Positions 1 to 8,162 of a stretch of DNA of 47,135 nt are shown here, piece by piece. Numbering within the stretch: position 1 is the stretch's first letter; the number at the start of each line of letters is the position of its first letter. The notes under the pieces are model-generated. The model was not told the DNA's origin and did no database searches. It saw only the letters and a list, made by a program, of their open reading frames with translations. Both the position numbers and the translations under genes were made by a program. This DNA is from Nitrospirota bacterium (GTDB lineage Bacteria > Nitrospirota > Thermodesulfovibrionia > Thermodesulfovibrionales > Dissulfurispiraceae): contig JAMCVZ010000032.1 in assembly GCA_023476565.1 (NCBI GenBank), positions 1 to 47,135 on the forward strand. The letters are read 5' to 3'.

Positions 1-83
1 CGCCGGTGGGGGTGAACGAGTACCGCTTGTCCGGGCAATTCCAGATGCTGACAAACCATCTGAATCAGGTAAATAGAACATGA
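1..83 (+). CDS. C-terminal end of an unidentified protein (partial)
   Basis: An open frame enters from the left edge and runs from base 3 to a TGA at 81-83, giving 26 visible residues (PVGVNEYRLS...HLNQVNRT). Its stop overlaps the start of the next gene in an ATGA, the usual sign of translational coupling, which is the main reason to believe it. I do not recognise the family from so short a tail. It is probably the upstream partner of the TIM-barrel protein in an operon. Confidence 0.55.
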   Translation, partial: PVGVNEYRLSGQFQMLTNHLNQVNRT

Positions 84-940
84 TCAAATTATCTTTCAGC
101 ACCAATGCATTTGTACGCTATTCGGTCTTCAAGGCGATCGAAAAGATTGCGGACATCGGTTACGAGGGGGTGGAACTTGTCACGGATATTCCGCACCTCT
201 ACGTTTATTCGATAACAGATTCGGACATGAGAAAATTAAAGGAGACCATTGCGCGCACGCGCATTCAGGTTGCAAATGTAAATGCCAATACGGCAAAAGG
301 CTATTATGGAAGGACGTTCTGGGATCCGCTTTTTGAGCCGTCCATTGCCAATCCCGACCCTACAGTGAGGAAATGGCGCATTGATTACTCAAAAAAGTGC
401 ATTGACCTGGCATTTTCTATCGGGTGTTCCAATATCAGCCTGACGTCGGGACGCATGATACCGGGAGTGGACCTAAGGCAATCACTGGATATCTTGCAGG
501 AATCCTTAAGAGAGCTCCTCGATTATGCGTCGGAAAAAAATATTCGGATCGCGATAGAGCCCGAGCCGGGGTTGCTCATCGAGTATTCCAGGGAACTTGA
601 ATCGCTCCTTGAAGAGGTGGATTCTCCGCTTTTGGGCGTCAATCTTGATCTCGGGCACAGTCACGTGCTCGGCGAAGCTCCCGAAACAGTCGTTGAAACT
701 TTTTCAGGGAAAATTTTCCATGTCCATATCGAGGATATACGCGCCAGAAAACATTATCACCTCATTCCCGGATTGGGCGATATGGATTTTGAAATGCTTT
801 TCGGCCTTCTCGATAAATATTCATATGACGGATTTGTTACTGTTGAACTCTATACCTATCCGTACCAGCCTGATGAGGCTGCGAGGAAGTCTTTCAGCTT
901 CCTGAAGGGGCTCTCGTTCTGGTCATCAGTAAAGGTATAG
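80..940 (+). CDS. Sugar phosphate isomerase/epimerase-like TIM-barrel protein
   Basis: This 286-residue protein belongs to the xylose isomerase-like / AP endonuclease 2 TIM-barrel superfamily, which isomerises or epimerises sugars using a divalent metal. The family pattern is visible as strand-end motifs: IAIEPEPG (metal-binding Glu), NLDLGHSHV (Asp/His), FHVHIEDI (His-x-His), GDMDF and VTVELY. The start overlaps the stop of the upstream frame by 4 bp, with a weak AGG about 11 bases before it. The substrate cannot be told from sequence; relatives include hydroxypyruvate isomerase and inosose dehydratase. A second, divergent member of the superfamily lies at 42921-43679. Superfamily is secure, reaction unknown. 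Confidence 0.85.
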   Translation: MIKLSFSTNAFVRYSVFKAIEKIADIGYEGVELVTDIPHLYVYSITDSDMRKLKETIARTRIQVANVNANTAKGYYGRTFWDPLFEPSIANPDPTVRKWRIDYSKKCIDLAFSIGCSNISLTSGRMIPGVDLRQSLDILQESLRELLDYASEKNIRIAIEPEPGLLIEYSRELESLLEEVDSPLLGVNLDLGHSHVLGEAPETVVETFSGKIFHVHIEDIRARKHYHLIPGLGDMDFEMLFGLLDKYSYDGFVTVELYTYPYQPDEAARKSFSFLKGLSFWSSVKV

Positions 941-1098
941 GCAGTGCGCATTATTGAGCCCCAATGCATAATGTCTCCAGGATACGTGCTTTATACACGT
1001 TATACACGGGGTCTGCTGATATCCGGCAAGACTGTGTCCCATGGGCTAACCTGCAGTCGGCGATAAGTTTAGAAAGAAAGGGGAAAATGCCTGATCTG

Positions 1099-1377
1099 TT
1101 ATTTGAGCATCTTAAAAAGAATCTGCGCCAGTACCTTCCTTTCATCAGAAGAACTGACATCCCACATCTCCTTGAGGAGCTCCTCTTCCTTTGATGAGGG
1201 ACAGACTTTCTCATTAAGGAAATGGCCGACCTGAACCGCCATTTCCTGTATTTCGTCATCCGATGCGCCGAACTGTTTTGCAGCGGATATGCCCTCATGC
1301 AGCGTCTTTCTGAAATTCTGCCAATCCTTCATAAAATCCATTTTCTCAACACATTTTGTCATAGTTTCCGTAGCCAT
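1099..1377 (-). CDS. DUF3243 family protein
   Basis: This 92-residue acidic, helical protein has the DUF3243 pattern: WQNFRKTLHEGISAAKQFG, then DDEIQEMAVQVGHFLNEKV, then EEELLKEMWDVSSSDERKVLAQILFKML. The family is small, cytosolic and of unknown function. A strong ribosome site (GGGAGG, about 5 bases before the ATG) fixes the start. It is transcribed divergently from tyrS and is separated from the preceding gene by a 158-bp spacer in which I see nothing but a short TTATACACG direct repeat. It appears to be a lone gene. Family assignment is from memory of the consensus. Confidence 0.75.
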   Translation of the reverse strand: MATETMTKCVEKMDFMKDWQNFRKTLHEGISAAKQFGASDDEIQEMAVQVGHFLNEKVCPSSKEEELLKEMWDVSSSDERKVLAQILFKMLK

Positions 1378-1570
1378 AGATACCTCCCTTTAATAGGCGC
1401 TGTCAGGCAAAGTCTTCCCCTCTCTTATCTAAAACAGAACATCTTATGCGCCTGCCTGCTTGAAAGCATATGGATTGTGCGTAAACTCCCCGATGGTGAA
1501 AGGAGTACGATCTCTGATTAAATTATACCCCTATTTTTGAAACACGGAAAGTAGATATTTGAGCAAACAA

Positions 1571-1599
1571 TTGACCTTAGCCGCCGGTACGTTTTATTA
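1571..1599 (+). promoter_or_regulatory. Candidate tyrS promoter, possibly leaderless
   Basis: TTGACC (1571-1576) is followed after 17 bases by TTATTA (1594-1599). A second possible -10, TATAAT, sits at 1598-1603 with a 21-base spacing. The tyrS ATG is at 1608 with no Shine-Dalgarno sequence, so the transcript may begin at or within a base or two of the start codon. Confidence 0.4.
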
Positions 1600-1607
1600 T
1601 AATTGTC

Positions 1608-2819
1608 ATGCTTACACCGGAAAAACAGCTTGAAATAATTAAAAGGGGCGCCGTTGAAATAATCCTCGAAAAAGAGCTCCTTCACAAACTGGAAAAACCT
1701 TGCACAGAGAACAGGCCCTTGAGGGTCAAAGCAGGGTTTGATCCGACGGCCCCCGATATCCATCTCGGGCACACTGTCCTCCTCGAAAAGATGAGGCAAT
1801 TCCAGGAACTGGGGCATGAGGTAATATTCCTCATCGGGGATTTTACCGGAATGATAGGCGATCCTACGGGCAAATCCGAAACAAGGAAGCCGCTCACAAA
1901 GGAAGACGTTGCACGGAATGCCGAAACATACAAGGAGCAGGTTTTTAAAATCCTCGATCCTGAGAAAACAAAAATACGCTTCAACAGCGAATGGCTTGCA
2001 CATATGTCCGTTATGGAAATTGTGAGCCTCGGCTCTATGCAAACAGTGGCCAGAATGCTTGAGCGCGAGGACTTCAAAAAGAGGTTCACCAGCCAACAGG
2101 ATATAACCATCCTGGAGTTTTACTATCCACTTTTCCAGGCGTACGATTCCGTCCACCTAAAGGCTGATGTAGAGCTGGGGGGAACCGATCAACGCTTTAA
2201 TCTCCTGATGGGCAGGACCTTGCAGAAAAAGTTCGACCAGGAGGAGCAGGTAGTTATAATGATGCCCTTACTGGAGGGGACCGACGGTGTCCAGAAGATG
2301 TCGAAAAGCCTGGGCAACTATATCGGCATTTCCGAACCGCCGAAAGATATGTTCGGCAAGCTCATGTCCATCAGCGATGAGCTGATGATCAAGTATTACG
2401 AGCTGTTGAGTCATATAAGCAACGAGGAGCTCAAGGCGCTTAAAGATGGGCTGAAGTCAGGAACGGTGCATCCTAAAAAGGCAAAAGAAACCCTGGCATT
2501 TGAGATCGTGGAGAGGTACTGGGGAAAAGAGGCCGCTCTCCATGCCAAAGATGAGTTTGAGCATATCTTCAAAGATAAAGGCCTTCCTGACAAAATTCTT
2601 GTGTTTGCGCTTGTTTGGGAAGAAGAGGATATGTGGCTTCCCAGGATAATGAAGCTGTCCGGCCTTGTTTCAAGCACAGGTGAGGCGATAAGGCTGATAA
2701 AGCAGGGCGCTGTCGCTATTGATGAGCAGAAAGTCAATGATCCGGACACGACACTGAAAAAAGGGAATTATCTCATCAAAGCAGGCAAACGGAAGTTCCT
2801 CAAAATAACACCGGCCTAA
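1608..2819 (+). CDS. tyrS: Tyrosyl-tRNA synthetase
   Basis: This 403-residue class I aminoacyl-tRNA synthetase charges tRNA-Tyr in the cytosol. The HIGH-type motif is HLGH in [13 protein letters not shown] (near residue 50), the KMSKS motif is exact ([11 protein letters not shown], near residue 230), and the C-terminal 60 residues form an S4-like RNA-binding domain ([18 protein letters not shown]). Length and motif context fit the TyrZ-like bacterial branch. The N-terminus [14 protein letters not shown] matches the usual start, so the ATG is trusted although no ribosome site precedes it. It is convergent with the Fic gene; the 47-bp gap holds a run of nine C. Confidence 0.95.
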   Translation: MLTPEKQLEIIKRGAVEIILEKELLHKLEKPCTENRPLRVKAGFDPTAPDIHLGHTVLLEKMRQFQELGHEVIFLIGDFTGMIGDPTGKSETRKPLTKEDVARNAETYKEQVFKILDPEKTKIRFNSEWLAHMSVMEIVSLGSMQTVARMLEREDFKKRFTSQQDITILEFYYPLFQAYDSVHLKADVELGGTDQRFNLLMGRTLQKKFDQEEQVVIMMPLLEGTDGVQKMSKSLGNYIGISEPPKDMFGKLMSISDELMIKYYELLSHISNEELKALKDGLKSGTVHPKKAKETLAFEIVERYWGKEAALHAKDEFEHIFKDKGLPDKILVFALVWEEEDMWLPRIMKLSGLVSSTGEAIRLIKQGAVAIDEQKVNDPDTTLKKGNYLIKAGKRKFLKITPA

Positions 2820-2866
2820 AGCCGTCTACCCTGCATATGATCGCTTCGTCCCCCCCCCGGCCTTAT

Positions 2867-3616
2867 TTATATCTTTATGAGATTTTCTACTACTTTCTTC
2901 AGGGCCTTCATTTCCTCGCAAATAACGCTTGTTATTAAGTTTCTCAGCATACTAAGATCACCCTGGTTAGCTTTCCTCATTGCAGCTATATACTCCGCCC
3001 TTCTTATAGGGGGGATGATAACCGGACAGTAGCCGTTTTTTATTGTTAAGAGACTAATAAGAAGCCTGCCGATTCTTCCATTTCCATCGATAAAAGGATG
3101 GATTGACTCAAATTCAGCATGTAAGTCGCTTGCCCATTCAATGGGATGTTTGCCTTTTGACCCCCTGTTGATATTATTAATATTCCTTTTCATAAGCATG
3201 GGAATTTCTCGATAGTCCGGCGGCAAATAATCAGTTCCCGTAATAATTACGTTCCCTTTCCTGTAGCTGCCTGCATTGTCAGGATCTATCTTTTCAAAGA
3301 AAAGCTTGTGCAAAAACAAAATATCGTTCTCGGAGACGATCTCTTTGCTTAAAAGTGAATAAATATGATCATATGCCTTTGCATGTCCAATGGCCTCTTC
3401 ATGCTCTCTGAGAGACTTCCCTCCAATTGTAATTCCATCCTCTATAACAACTTTGGTTTCTGATTCGGTAAGCGTATTGCCCTCTATCGCATTTGAAGTG
3501 TAGGTTAATCCTATACGATAATAATCTTTAAGCTGGTTAACAACGTTTATAGGAAATGGCCTGTATCTGTCGAGTATTGTCTTTATAGCATCTATTTTTT
3601 CTAAGGTGTTTCTCAT
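2867..3616 (-). CDS. Fic family protein (probable AMP transferase)
   Basis: This 249-residue Fic-domain protein carries the catalytic loop HPFIDGNGRIGR (His173 to Arg184), the signature of enzymes that transfer AMP or related groups to target proteins. Near the N-terminus, SNAIEGN (41-47) fits the (S/T)xxxE(G/N) inhibitory helix, so it is predicted to be a class II, self-inhibited Fic protein. The C-terminal third is helical and probably a substrate or DNA-contacting segment. I chose the ATG at 3616, two bases after the stop of the small upstream gene, with GAGGAA as ribosome site; a longer frame to 3727 only shadows that gene. The target is unknown. Confidence 0.85.
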   Translation of the reverse strand: MRNTLEKIDAIKTILDRYRPFPINVVNQLKDYYRIGLTYTSNAIEGNTLTESETKVVIEDGITIGGKSLREHEEAIGHAKAYDHIYSLLSKEIVSENDILFLHKLFFEKIDPDNAGSYRKGNVIITGTDYLPPDYREIPMLMKRNINNINRGSKGKHPIEWASDLHAEFESIHPFIDGNGRIGRLLISLLTIKNGYCPVIIPPIRRAEYIAAMRKANQGDLSMLRNLITSVICEEMKALKKVVENLIKI

Positions 3617-3618
3617 AA

Positions 3619-3813
3619 TTATTCCTCGTCGCCCTTCATCGCGAGCACAATCTCTTCGTGGCCCTTGCCCGGTTTTACCACCCTGCCCTTTTCTCCCGGT
3701 TTTAAAACACCGTAAATCATATAGCACACACGGCTGCCGGTGTCCTCAAACCCGAGGATGTGCTCACCGCTTTCGGATATCTGCGCTTTTGCCTTCAATT
3801 CAAATCTCTTCAT
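3619..3813 (-). pseudogene. Truncated cupin-like protein
   Basis: This 64-residue frame begins MKRFELKAKAQISESGEHILG and ends LKPGEKGRVVKPGKGHEEIVLAMKGDEE. That reads like the first half of a small cupin: the GHEEI...GD metal-side motif is present, but the second half of the barrel is absent because a stop follows immediately and Fic begins 2 bp later. It may be a decayed gene whose 3' end was replaced by fic, or a genuinely short protein coupled to Fic. The start at 3813 is preferred over 3834 because MKRFEL looks like a native N-terminus. Confidence 0.5.
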
Positions 3814-3853
3814 TTTTTGCCCGTTACCCGTCACTGATCACGCGTTGCTGTCT

Positions 3854-5065
3854 TTACGTCCTGTACCCGGCATTTATCTTCACGTAATCCCCGGTCAGAT
3901 CACAGGTCAGCACTTTTGCGCTCCCTTCACCGAGATGGAGATCGATACTTATTTTAATCTCTTTGCTCCTCAGCTTTTCATTCGCCTCTTTATCCCTGCC
4001 TGTGCTCATCCCCTTGCTTGCCGTCTTAACTCCGTTCAAGGCTATATCAATCTTTCCCTCTTTAATTGCCATGCCCGAGCACCCAAGCGCCGCCATCAGC
4101 CTGCCCCAGTTCGCGTCGTTGCCGTAAAGAGCCGTTTTTACAAGCATGGAGTTCGCAATGGCAAAGGCCCCTTTTTCCGCATCGGCATCGTTCCTTGCAT
4201 TCTTGATCTCTACTTCCACAAATTTAGTCGCGCCCTCTCCGTCCTGCACTATGAGCTTGCTCAACGCATAAGATACTGCTGCAAGCGCAGAGGCAAAGGC
4301 ATTAAACGCAGGAGACTTCTTTTCGATCAGCTCATTGCCTGCCATGCCGTTTGCCATGACCAATACCGTATCATTCGTAGACATATCACCATCAATGGTG
4401 ATCCTGTTAAACGATTTCCGCACCGCACCCTTCAAAGCCGTATCGAGAGCCGATTTATCTATACGGGCATCAGTCATAATAAAGCAGAGCATCGTGGCCA
4501 TAGCGGGGCATATCATCCCTGCGCCTTTGCAAACACCTGAAATCATAACTGTCTTGCCGCCGAGCTTTATTCGCCTGCTCACTATTTTCGGGAAAGTGTC
4601 GGTTGTCATTATGGCAGCGGCCGCATCGTCGATAGTCGCTTTGCCGAGATTACGCGCAAGCTCTCCGATTTTGGGACGTATCCTCTCCATCGGCATCGGC
4701 GTACCGATGACCCCCGTCGAACAGACATATACTCTGCTTTCTTTCAATTTCAGGGAGGAAGCCGTTATCGCCGCCATCTCCCTGGCATCCCTCATCCCCT
4801 GTTCGCCTGAGCAGGCATTGGCATTGCCGCTGTTGATGATAATCGCCTGCCCTTTCCCTGTCTTGACCCTTTTCATATCGAGCTTGACGGGAGCCGCCTT
4901 GACAGCGTTTGTAGTGAACATGCCGGACATGACGCATTCCCTTTCCGAGCAGATAAGGGCGAGGTCTTTCCTGCCGGGCTTTTTGATCGCCGCCTCTGCG
5001 GTTGAGAAGAGAAAGCCTTTGGGAATTTTGGTATTCATATTCAGCATCTGATAGGATAATTTCAT
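3854..5065 (-). CDS. argJ: Bifunctional ornithine acetyltransferase / N-acetylglutamate synthase
   Basis: This 403-residue ArgJ recycles the acetyl group from N-acetylornithine to glutamate, and in bifunctional forms also acetylates glutamate from acetyl-CoA, in arginine synthesis. The self-cleavage site is visible as MATMLCF near residue 190, whose Thr becomes the nucleophile of the beta chain. GDMSTNDTVLVMANG and NDANWGRLMAALG are also characteristic, and the C-terminus NAGYRT is typical. Two ATGs lie close together at the N-terminus (MKLSYQMLNMNTK), neither with a strong ribosome site. It lies 125 bp downstream of argC on the same strand and is probably co-transcribed with it. Confidence 0.95.
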   Translation of the reverse strand: MKLSYQMLNMNTKIPKGFLFSTAEAAIKKPGRKDLALICSERECVMSGMFTTNAVKAAPVKLDMKRVKTGKGQAIIINSGNANACSGEQGMRDAREMAAITASSLKLKESRVYVCSTGVIGTPMPMERIRPKIGELARNLGKATIDDAAAAIMTTDTFPKIVSRRIKLGGKTVMISGVCKGAGMICPAMATMLCFIMTDARIDKSALDTALKGAVRKSFNRITIDGDMSTNDTVLVMANGMAGNELIEKKSPAFNAFASALAAVSYALSKLIVQDGEGATKFVEVEIKNARNDADAEKGAFAIANSMLVKTALYGNDANWGRLMAALGCSGMAIKEGKIDIALNGVKTASKGMSTGRDKEANEKLRSKEIKISIDLHLGEGSAKVLTCDLTGDYVKINAGYRT

Positions 5066-5190
5066 CAGTGGTTATTTTGCAACGCTTTTATTTTACATAA
5101 CAGGTTATGCTTCAAGCCCGGCTATCCCCGGGGTCACCGGCTTCCCTCTTACAAGATACTCATTATCCGCAAGCTCCCTAAATCCCGCAA

Positions 5191-6231
5191 TTACGGAAAC
5201 AGCGCCGGCGCTTCAAGCCCTGCAGTCTCTTTGAATCCCATCATAATATTCATGTTCTGCACAGCCTGGCCCGATGCGCCTTTCACAAGATTATCCAGGG
5301 CAGAGACAATGATCACTGTGTTGGTCCGCTTGTTTACCTTGAGCCCTATCTCGCAATAATTGCTGCCCCTGACATTCTTCGCGTTCGGGAAAATATTTTC
5401 ATCAAGAACATTCACGAACGGCTCTGAAGCGTACAGCCCTTTGTAGATCGACACAATATCGGCGGTTTCCGCCTTCTTCATCATTTTTGCATATATGGTG
5501 GACAGTATCCCCCTGTCCATGGGAACAAGATGGGGAGTAAAATCTATCGTGAGCTTTTTGCCGGCGATTCCCGATAGCTCCTGCTCTATTTCCGGAGTAT
5601 GCCGGTGCGCCGCAATCCCGTAGGCCTTAAACCCGTCGTTCACCTCGCAATATGAGAATGCCGTATCAGCCTTCCGTCCCGCCCCTGACGCCCCCGACTT
5701 GGAATCAACGATGATATTTTCAGTATTGATGATCCCCTCTTTGAGTGCGGGATACAGGCCGAGTATCGTACTGGTAGGATAGCAGCCGGGATTGGCAACA
5801 AGGCCGGCCTTTTCGATTCGTTCGCGATGGAGCTCGGGAAGGCCGTAAACAGCCCCTTCCAGCGTTTCTTTATAATTATGTGGTGTTTTGTACCATTCCT
5901 CGTAAACCGCCGCATCCGCTATGCGGTAGTCCGCAGAGAGGTCTACGACCTTTTTCCCTTTCCTAAAGAAATAATCTACCGCTTCCTGTGATGCTGCGTG
6001 GGGCAGGGCCATAAAAAAGAGGTCGGCTTTTTTGAGGACTTTCTCTTTGGCCAGCGGCTCATAGATCAGGTGGGCATACCGTTTGAGATGCGGGAAAATA
6101 TCCGTTACCCGCTTCCCTGCCGACTTCTCAGAGGTGACCGCTGTAATCTCCACTTCAGGATGAAGCAGAAGTATCCTGAGGAGCTCCGCCCCTGTATAAC
6201 CGCTCCCACCGCAAATCGCTGTTTTCAACAT
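5191..6231 (-). CDS. argC: N-acetyl-gamma-glutamyl-phosphate reductase
   Basis: This 346-residue enzyme reduces N-acetylglutamyl phosphate to the semialdehyde with NADPH, the third step of arginine synthesis. The N-terminal Rossmann motif [19 protein letters not shown] and the catalytic cysteine in [11 protein letters not shown] (about residue 149) are clear, and [13 protein letters not shown] is the conserved His region. Length is normal. argJ follows on the same strand, so the two form a short arginine operon lacking argB, argD and argF here. Confidence 0.95.
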   Translation of the reverse strand: MLKTAICGGSGYTGAELLRILLLHPEVEITAVTSEKSAGKRVTDIFPHLKRYAHLIYEPLAKEKVLKKADLFFMALPHAASQEAVDYFFRKGKKVVDLSADYRIADAAVYEEWYKTPHNYKETLEGAVYGLPELHRERIEKAGLVANPGCYPTSTILGLYPALKEGIINTENIIVDSKSGASGAGRKADTAFSYCEVNDGFKAYGIAAHRHTPEIEQELSGIAGKKLTIDFTPHLVPMDRGILSTIYAKMMKKAETADIVSIYKGLYASEPFVNVLDENIFPNAKNVRGSNYCEIGLKVNKRTNTVIIVSALDNLVKGASGQAVQNMNIMMGFKETAGLEAPALFP

Positions 6232-6275
6232 GTCGTATTCCCCAATTTTTAAACTTCGTATTTCCCTCTAAATAT

Positions 6276-6300
6276 AAGGCCCGTTCAGGGAACGGGCCTT
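6276..6300 (-). terminator. Hairpin between rpsI and argC
   Basis: AAGGCCCGTTC (6276-6286) and GAACGGGCCTT (6290-6300) form a perfect 11-bp stem with a 3-base loop. On the minus strand, the direction of rpsI, it is followed only by a U-poor TATATTTA; on the plus strand GTTTT follows. It is likely the end of the rplM-rpsI transcript. Confidence 0.65.
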
Positions 6301-6334
6301 GTTTTCCATACTCTCTATGAATAAACTGCCTGTA

Positions 6335-6727
6335 TTATCTCTTGGAGAACTGGAATCTCCTTCGTGCGCCCTTCTGCCCGTACTTCTTTCTCTCGACCTC
6401 TCTCGGATCTCTTGTCAGAAGTCCTTCTTTCTTCAGCTTCGGCTTCAGGTCTGCATCAACCGTGACCAGGGCCCTGGCAATCCCGTGTCTCAATGCCCCG
6501 GCCTGGCCGCTCAACCCGCCGCCGATGACCTTTGCCACAACATCATATCTGCCGACCATCCCCGTAACATTGAGGGGCTGCCTGATGATCATTCTCAACG
6601 TCTCCCTGGGAAAATAAGTCTCGAACTCTTTCTCGTTGATCGTAATAGTGCCTTTGCCTGGAACCAAGGTGACTCGTGCTATGGATCTCTTTCTTCTTCC
6701 TGTTGAATTGTATTTTATCGCAGCCAT
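6335..6727 (-). CDS. rpsI: 30S ribosomal protein S9
   Basis: This 130-residue S9 is a 30S head protein whose basic C-terminal tail reaches the P-site t[15 protein letters not shown] at the N-terminus, [19 protein letters not shown] in the middle and the tail [17 protein letters not shown] are diagnostic; the terminal Lys-Arg pair is intact. It begins 10 bp after rplM, the classic L13-S9 pair. Confidence 0.98.
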   Translation of the reverse strand: MAAIKYNSTGRRKRSIARVTLVPGKGTITINEKEFETYFPRETLRMIIRQPLNVTGMVGRYDVVAKVIGGGLSGQAGALRHGIARALVTVDADLKPKLKKEGLLTRDPREVERKKYGQKGARRRFQFSKR

Positions 6728-6737
6728 CGAATACTCC

Positions 6738-7172
6738 TTATTTTGTTATTTCTATGATTTCTGGTTTCTGGGCAGCATGGTCATGTTCGGAACCACGATA
6801 CACCTTTAATTTCTTTATCATCACCCTGCCGAGCCTGTTCTTGGGGAGCATCCCCCATACGGCGTCCTCTATTACTTTCTCAGGTTCGCTGTTCATCCTG
6901 TCCTTCAGGCTCTTTTCCTTCAGGTTTCCGATATACCCCGTATGATGGTAGTAAATCTTGTCCGTAAGCTTGTTTCCGGTTACTTTAACCTTATCGGCGT
7001 TCACAACTATAACAAAATCTCCTGTATCCACATTCGGAGTAAATACAGGCTTATGCTTTCCGCGCAGATAAGATGCAATTCTGGATGCCATTCTTCCAAG
7101 TACCTGGTCCTTTGCATCGATAACGTACCATTTACGCTCAACCTCGTCTCTTTTAGTGAATCTGGTCTTCAT
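6738..7172 (-). CDS. rplM: 50S ribosomal protein L13
   Basis: This 144-residue L13 is an early-assembling 50S protein. [19 protein letters not shown], the [16 protein letters not shown] segment and the C-terminal [10 protein letters not shown] are characteristic. It is first in a two-gene operon with rpsI. A sigma-70-like promoter lies 54-83 bp upstream, back to back with a promoter for thiD. Confidence 0.98.
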   Translation of the reverse strand: MKTRFTKRDEVERKWYVIDAKDQVLGRMASRIASYLRGKHKPVFTPNVDTGDFVIVVNADKVKVTGNKLTDKIYYHHTGYIGNLKEKSLKDRMNSEPEKVIEDAVWGMLPKNRLGRVMIKKLKVYRGSEHDHAAQKPEIIEITK

Positions 7173-7225
7173 CTATACACCTTCCCTTATAATTTGTGGA
7201 TACAAATCAGCACATTGAGTCTTAT

Positions 7226-7255
7226 AAAATAATAGATATCACATGTATTTGTCAA
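7226..7255 (-). promoter_or_regulatory. Promoter of rplM-rpsI
   Basis: Read on the minus strand: TTGACA (7250-7255), an 18-base spacer, then TATTTT (7226-7231). The start codon follows 53 bases later, so the leader is about 45 nucleotides. The -35 box shares five bases with the -35 box of the divergent thiD promoter. Confidence 0.6.
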
Positions 7256-7278
7256 TATCAAGCCCTGCCTGCTATAAT
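7249..7278 (+). promoter_or_regulatory. Promoter toward thiD
   Basis: TTGTCA (7249-7254), an 18-base spacer and a consensus TATAAT (7273-7278). The 78 bases between it and the thiD ATG hold an AT-rich dyad (CAAAATGCAAA against TTTGCATTTTG) and no clear ribosome site. I found no TPP riboswitch. Confidence 0.55.
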
Positions 7279-7356
7279 AAAAAACAAAATGCAAAGAGAA
7301 AGATTAAAAACCATGGGATTCCTTAATTTTGCATTTTGCTTTTTGCCTTTTGAACT

Positions 7357-8133
7357 ATGAAAGTTGCCCTGACCATAGCAGGCTCCGATCCTACAGGCGG
7401 GGCAGGAGCGCAATCGGACCTGAGGGTTTTCCATCATTTCGCTGTTTACGGCCTTTCCGTACTATCCGCTCTTACGGCGCAGAACACTCTTAAAGTCAGT
7501 GCGGTTTCGGCAGTCAGGGGAGATTTGTTAGAGGAGCAGTTGAACACCCTTCTCAACGACATCAGGCCGGATGCCCTGAAAACAGGGCTGCTCTTCTCCA
7601 TGGACGCAATAATGACGGCAGCGAAAATCATCAGAGCCCATGACCTGCGGAATGTTGTCATCGATCCGGTTATAGCATCGTCAACGGGAACGGACCTGAT
7701 GGAAAGAGGGGCGCTGGATATCATGAGAAAGGACCTGCTGCCCCTGGCAAGGGTGATAACGCCCAATATCGCAGAAGCATCCGCCCTTTCAGGGGTTCGG
7801 ATCTCGGACGAAGAGGATATTGAAGAGGCTGCACGGGAGTTGAAACAGTTCGGGCCGGAAGTAATCGTGATAACAGGTGGTCACCTGCCGGCAGCGAAAG
7901 AGCATGAAACTCTGGAACTGATATACGATGGAAAAGATTTCCACCGCATCCGGGGTAAAAAGATCAAGGGTGAGTACCACGGAACGGGCTGTGCGTTTTC
8001 TGCTGCTATTACAGCCCTTCTGGCAAGGGGCTCATCTGTTACGGATGCCGTCAGGCAAGCCAGGGAATTTATGGATAAAGCCATAAAAAACGCCCATAGC
8101 ATCGGCAAAGGAATGAAACTGCTTGATGTCTGA
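7357..8133 (+). CDS. thiD: Hydroxymethylpyrimidine / phosphomethylpyrimidine kinase
   Basis: This 258-residue ribokinase-fold enzyme phosphorylates HMP and HMP-phosphate in thiamine synthesis. The substrate-binding start AGSDPTGGAGAQSDL (residues 8-22), VVIDPVIASSTGTDLM in the middle and the anion hole/catalytic loop GTGCAFSAAITA (near 208) are all in place. No Shine-Dalgarno sequence is evident before the ATG; the preceding bases are a run of TTTTGC-type words. radA follows 29 bp after its stop and may be co-transcribed. Confidence 0.93.
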   Translation: MKVALTIAGSDPTGGAGAQSDLRVFHHFAVYGLSVLSALTAQNTLKVSAVSAVRGDLLEEQLNTLLNDIRPDALKTGLLFSMDAIMTAAKIIRAHDLRNVVIDPVIASSTGTDLMERGALDIMRKDLLPLARVITPNIAEASALSGVRISDEEDIEEAARELKQFGPEVIVITGGHLPAAKEHETLELIYDGKDFHRIRGKKIKGEYHGTGCAFSAAITALLARGSSVTDAVRQAREFMDKAIKNAHSIGKGMKLLDV

Positions 8134-8162
8134 AGCATCTGCGGACAATATGAGGTTGAGTG

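Noticed and set aside
1378-1607. T-box leader for tyrS
   Set aside because: No specifier hairpin, T-box sequence or terminator/antiterminator pair is visible, and the promoter appears to abut the ATG.
2850-2858. Run of nine C as a phase-variation tract
   Set aside because: It lies after the stop codons of two convergent genes and outside any promoter, so slippage would not change a protein.
3740-5051. Long plus-strand frames opposite argJ
   Set aside because: argJ on the minus strand is unambiguous; the opposite frames have no recognisable domain.
7279-7356. TPP riboswitch upstream of thiD
   Set aside because: The spacer is an AT-rich dyad without the conserved thi-box elements.
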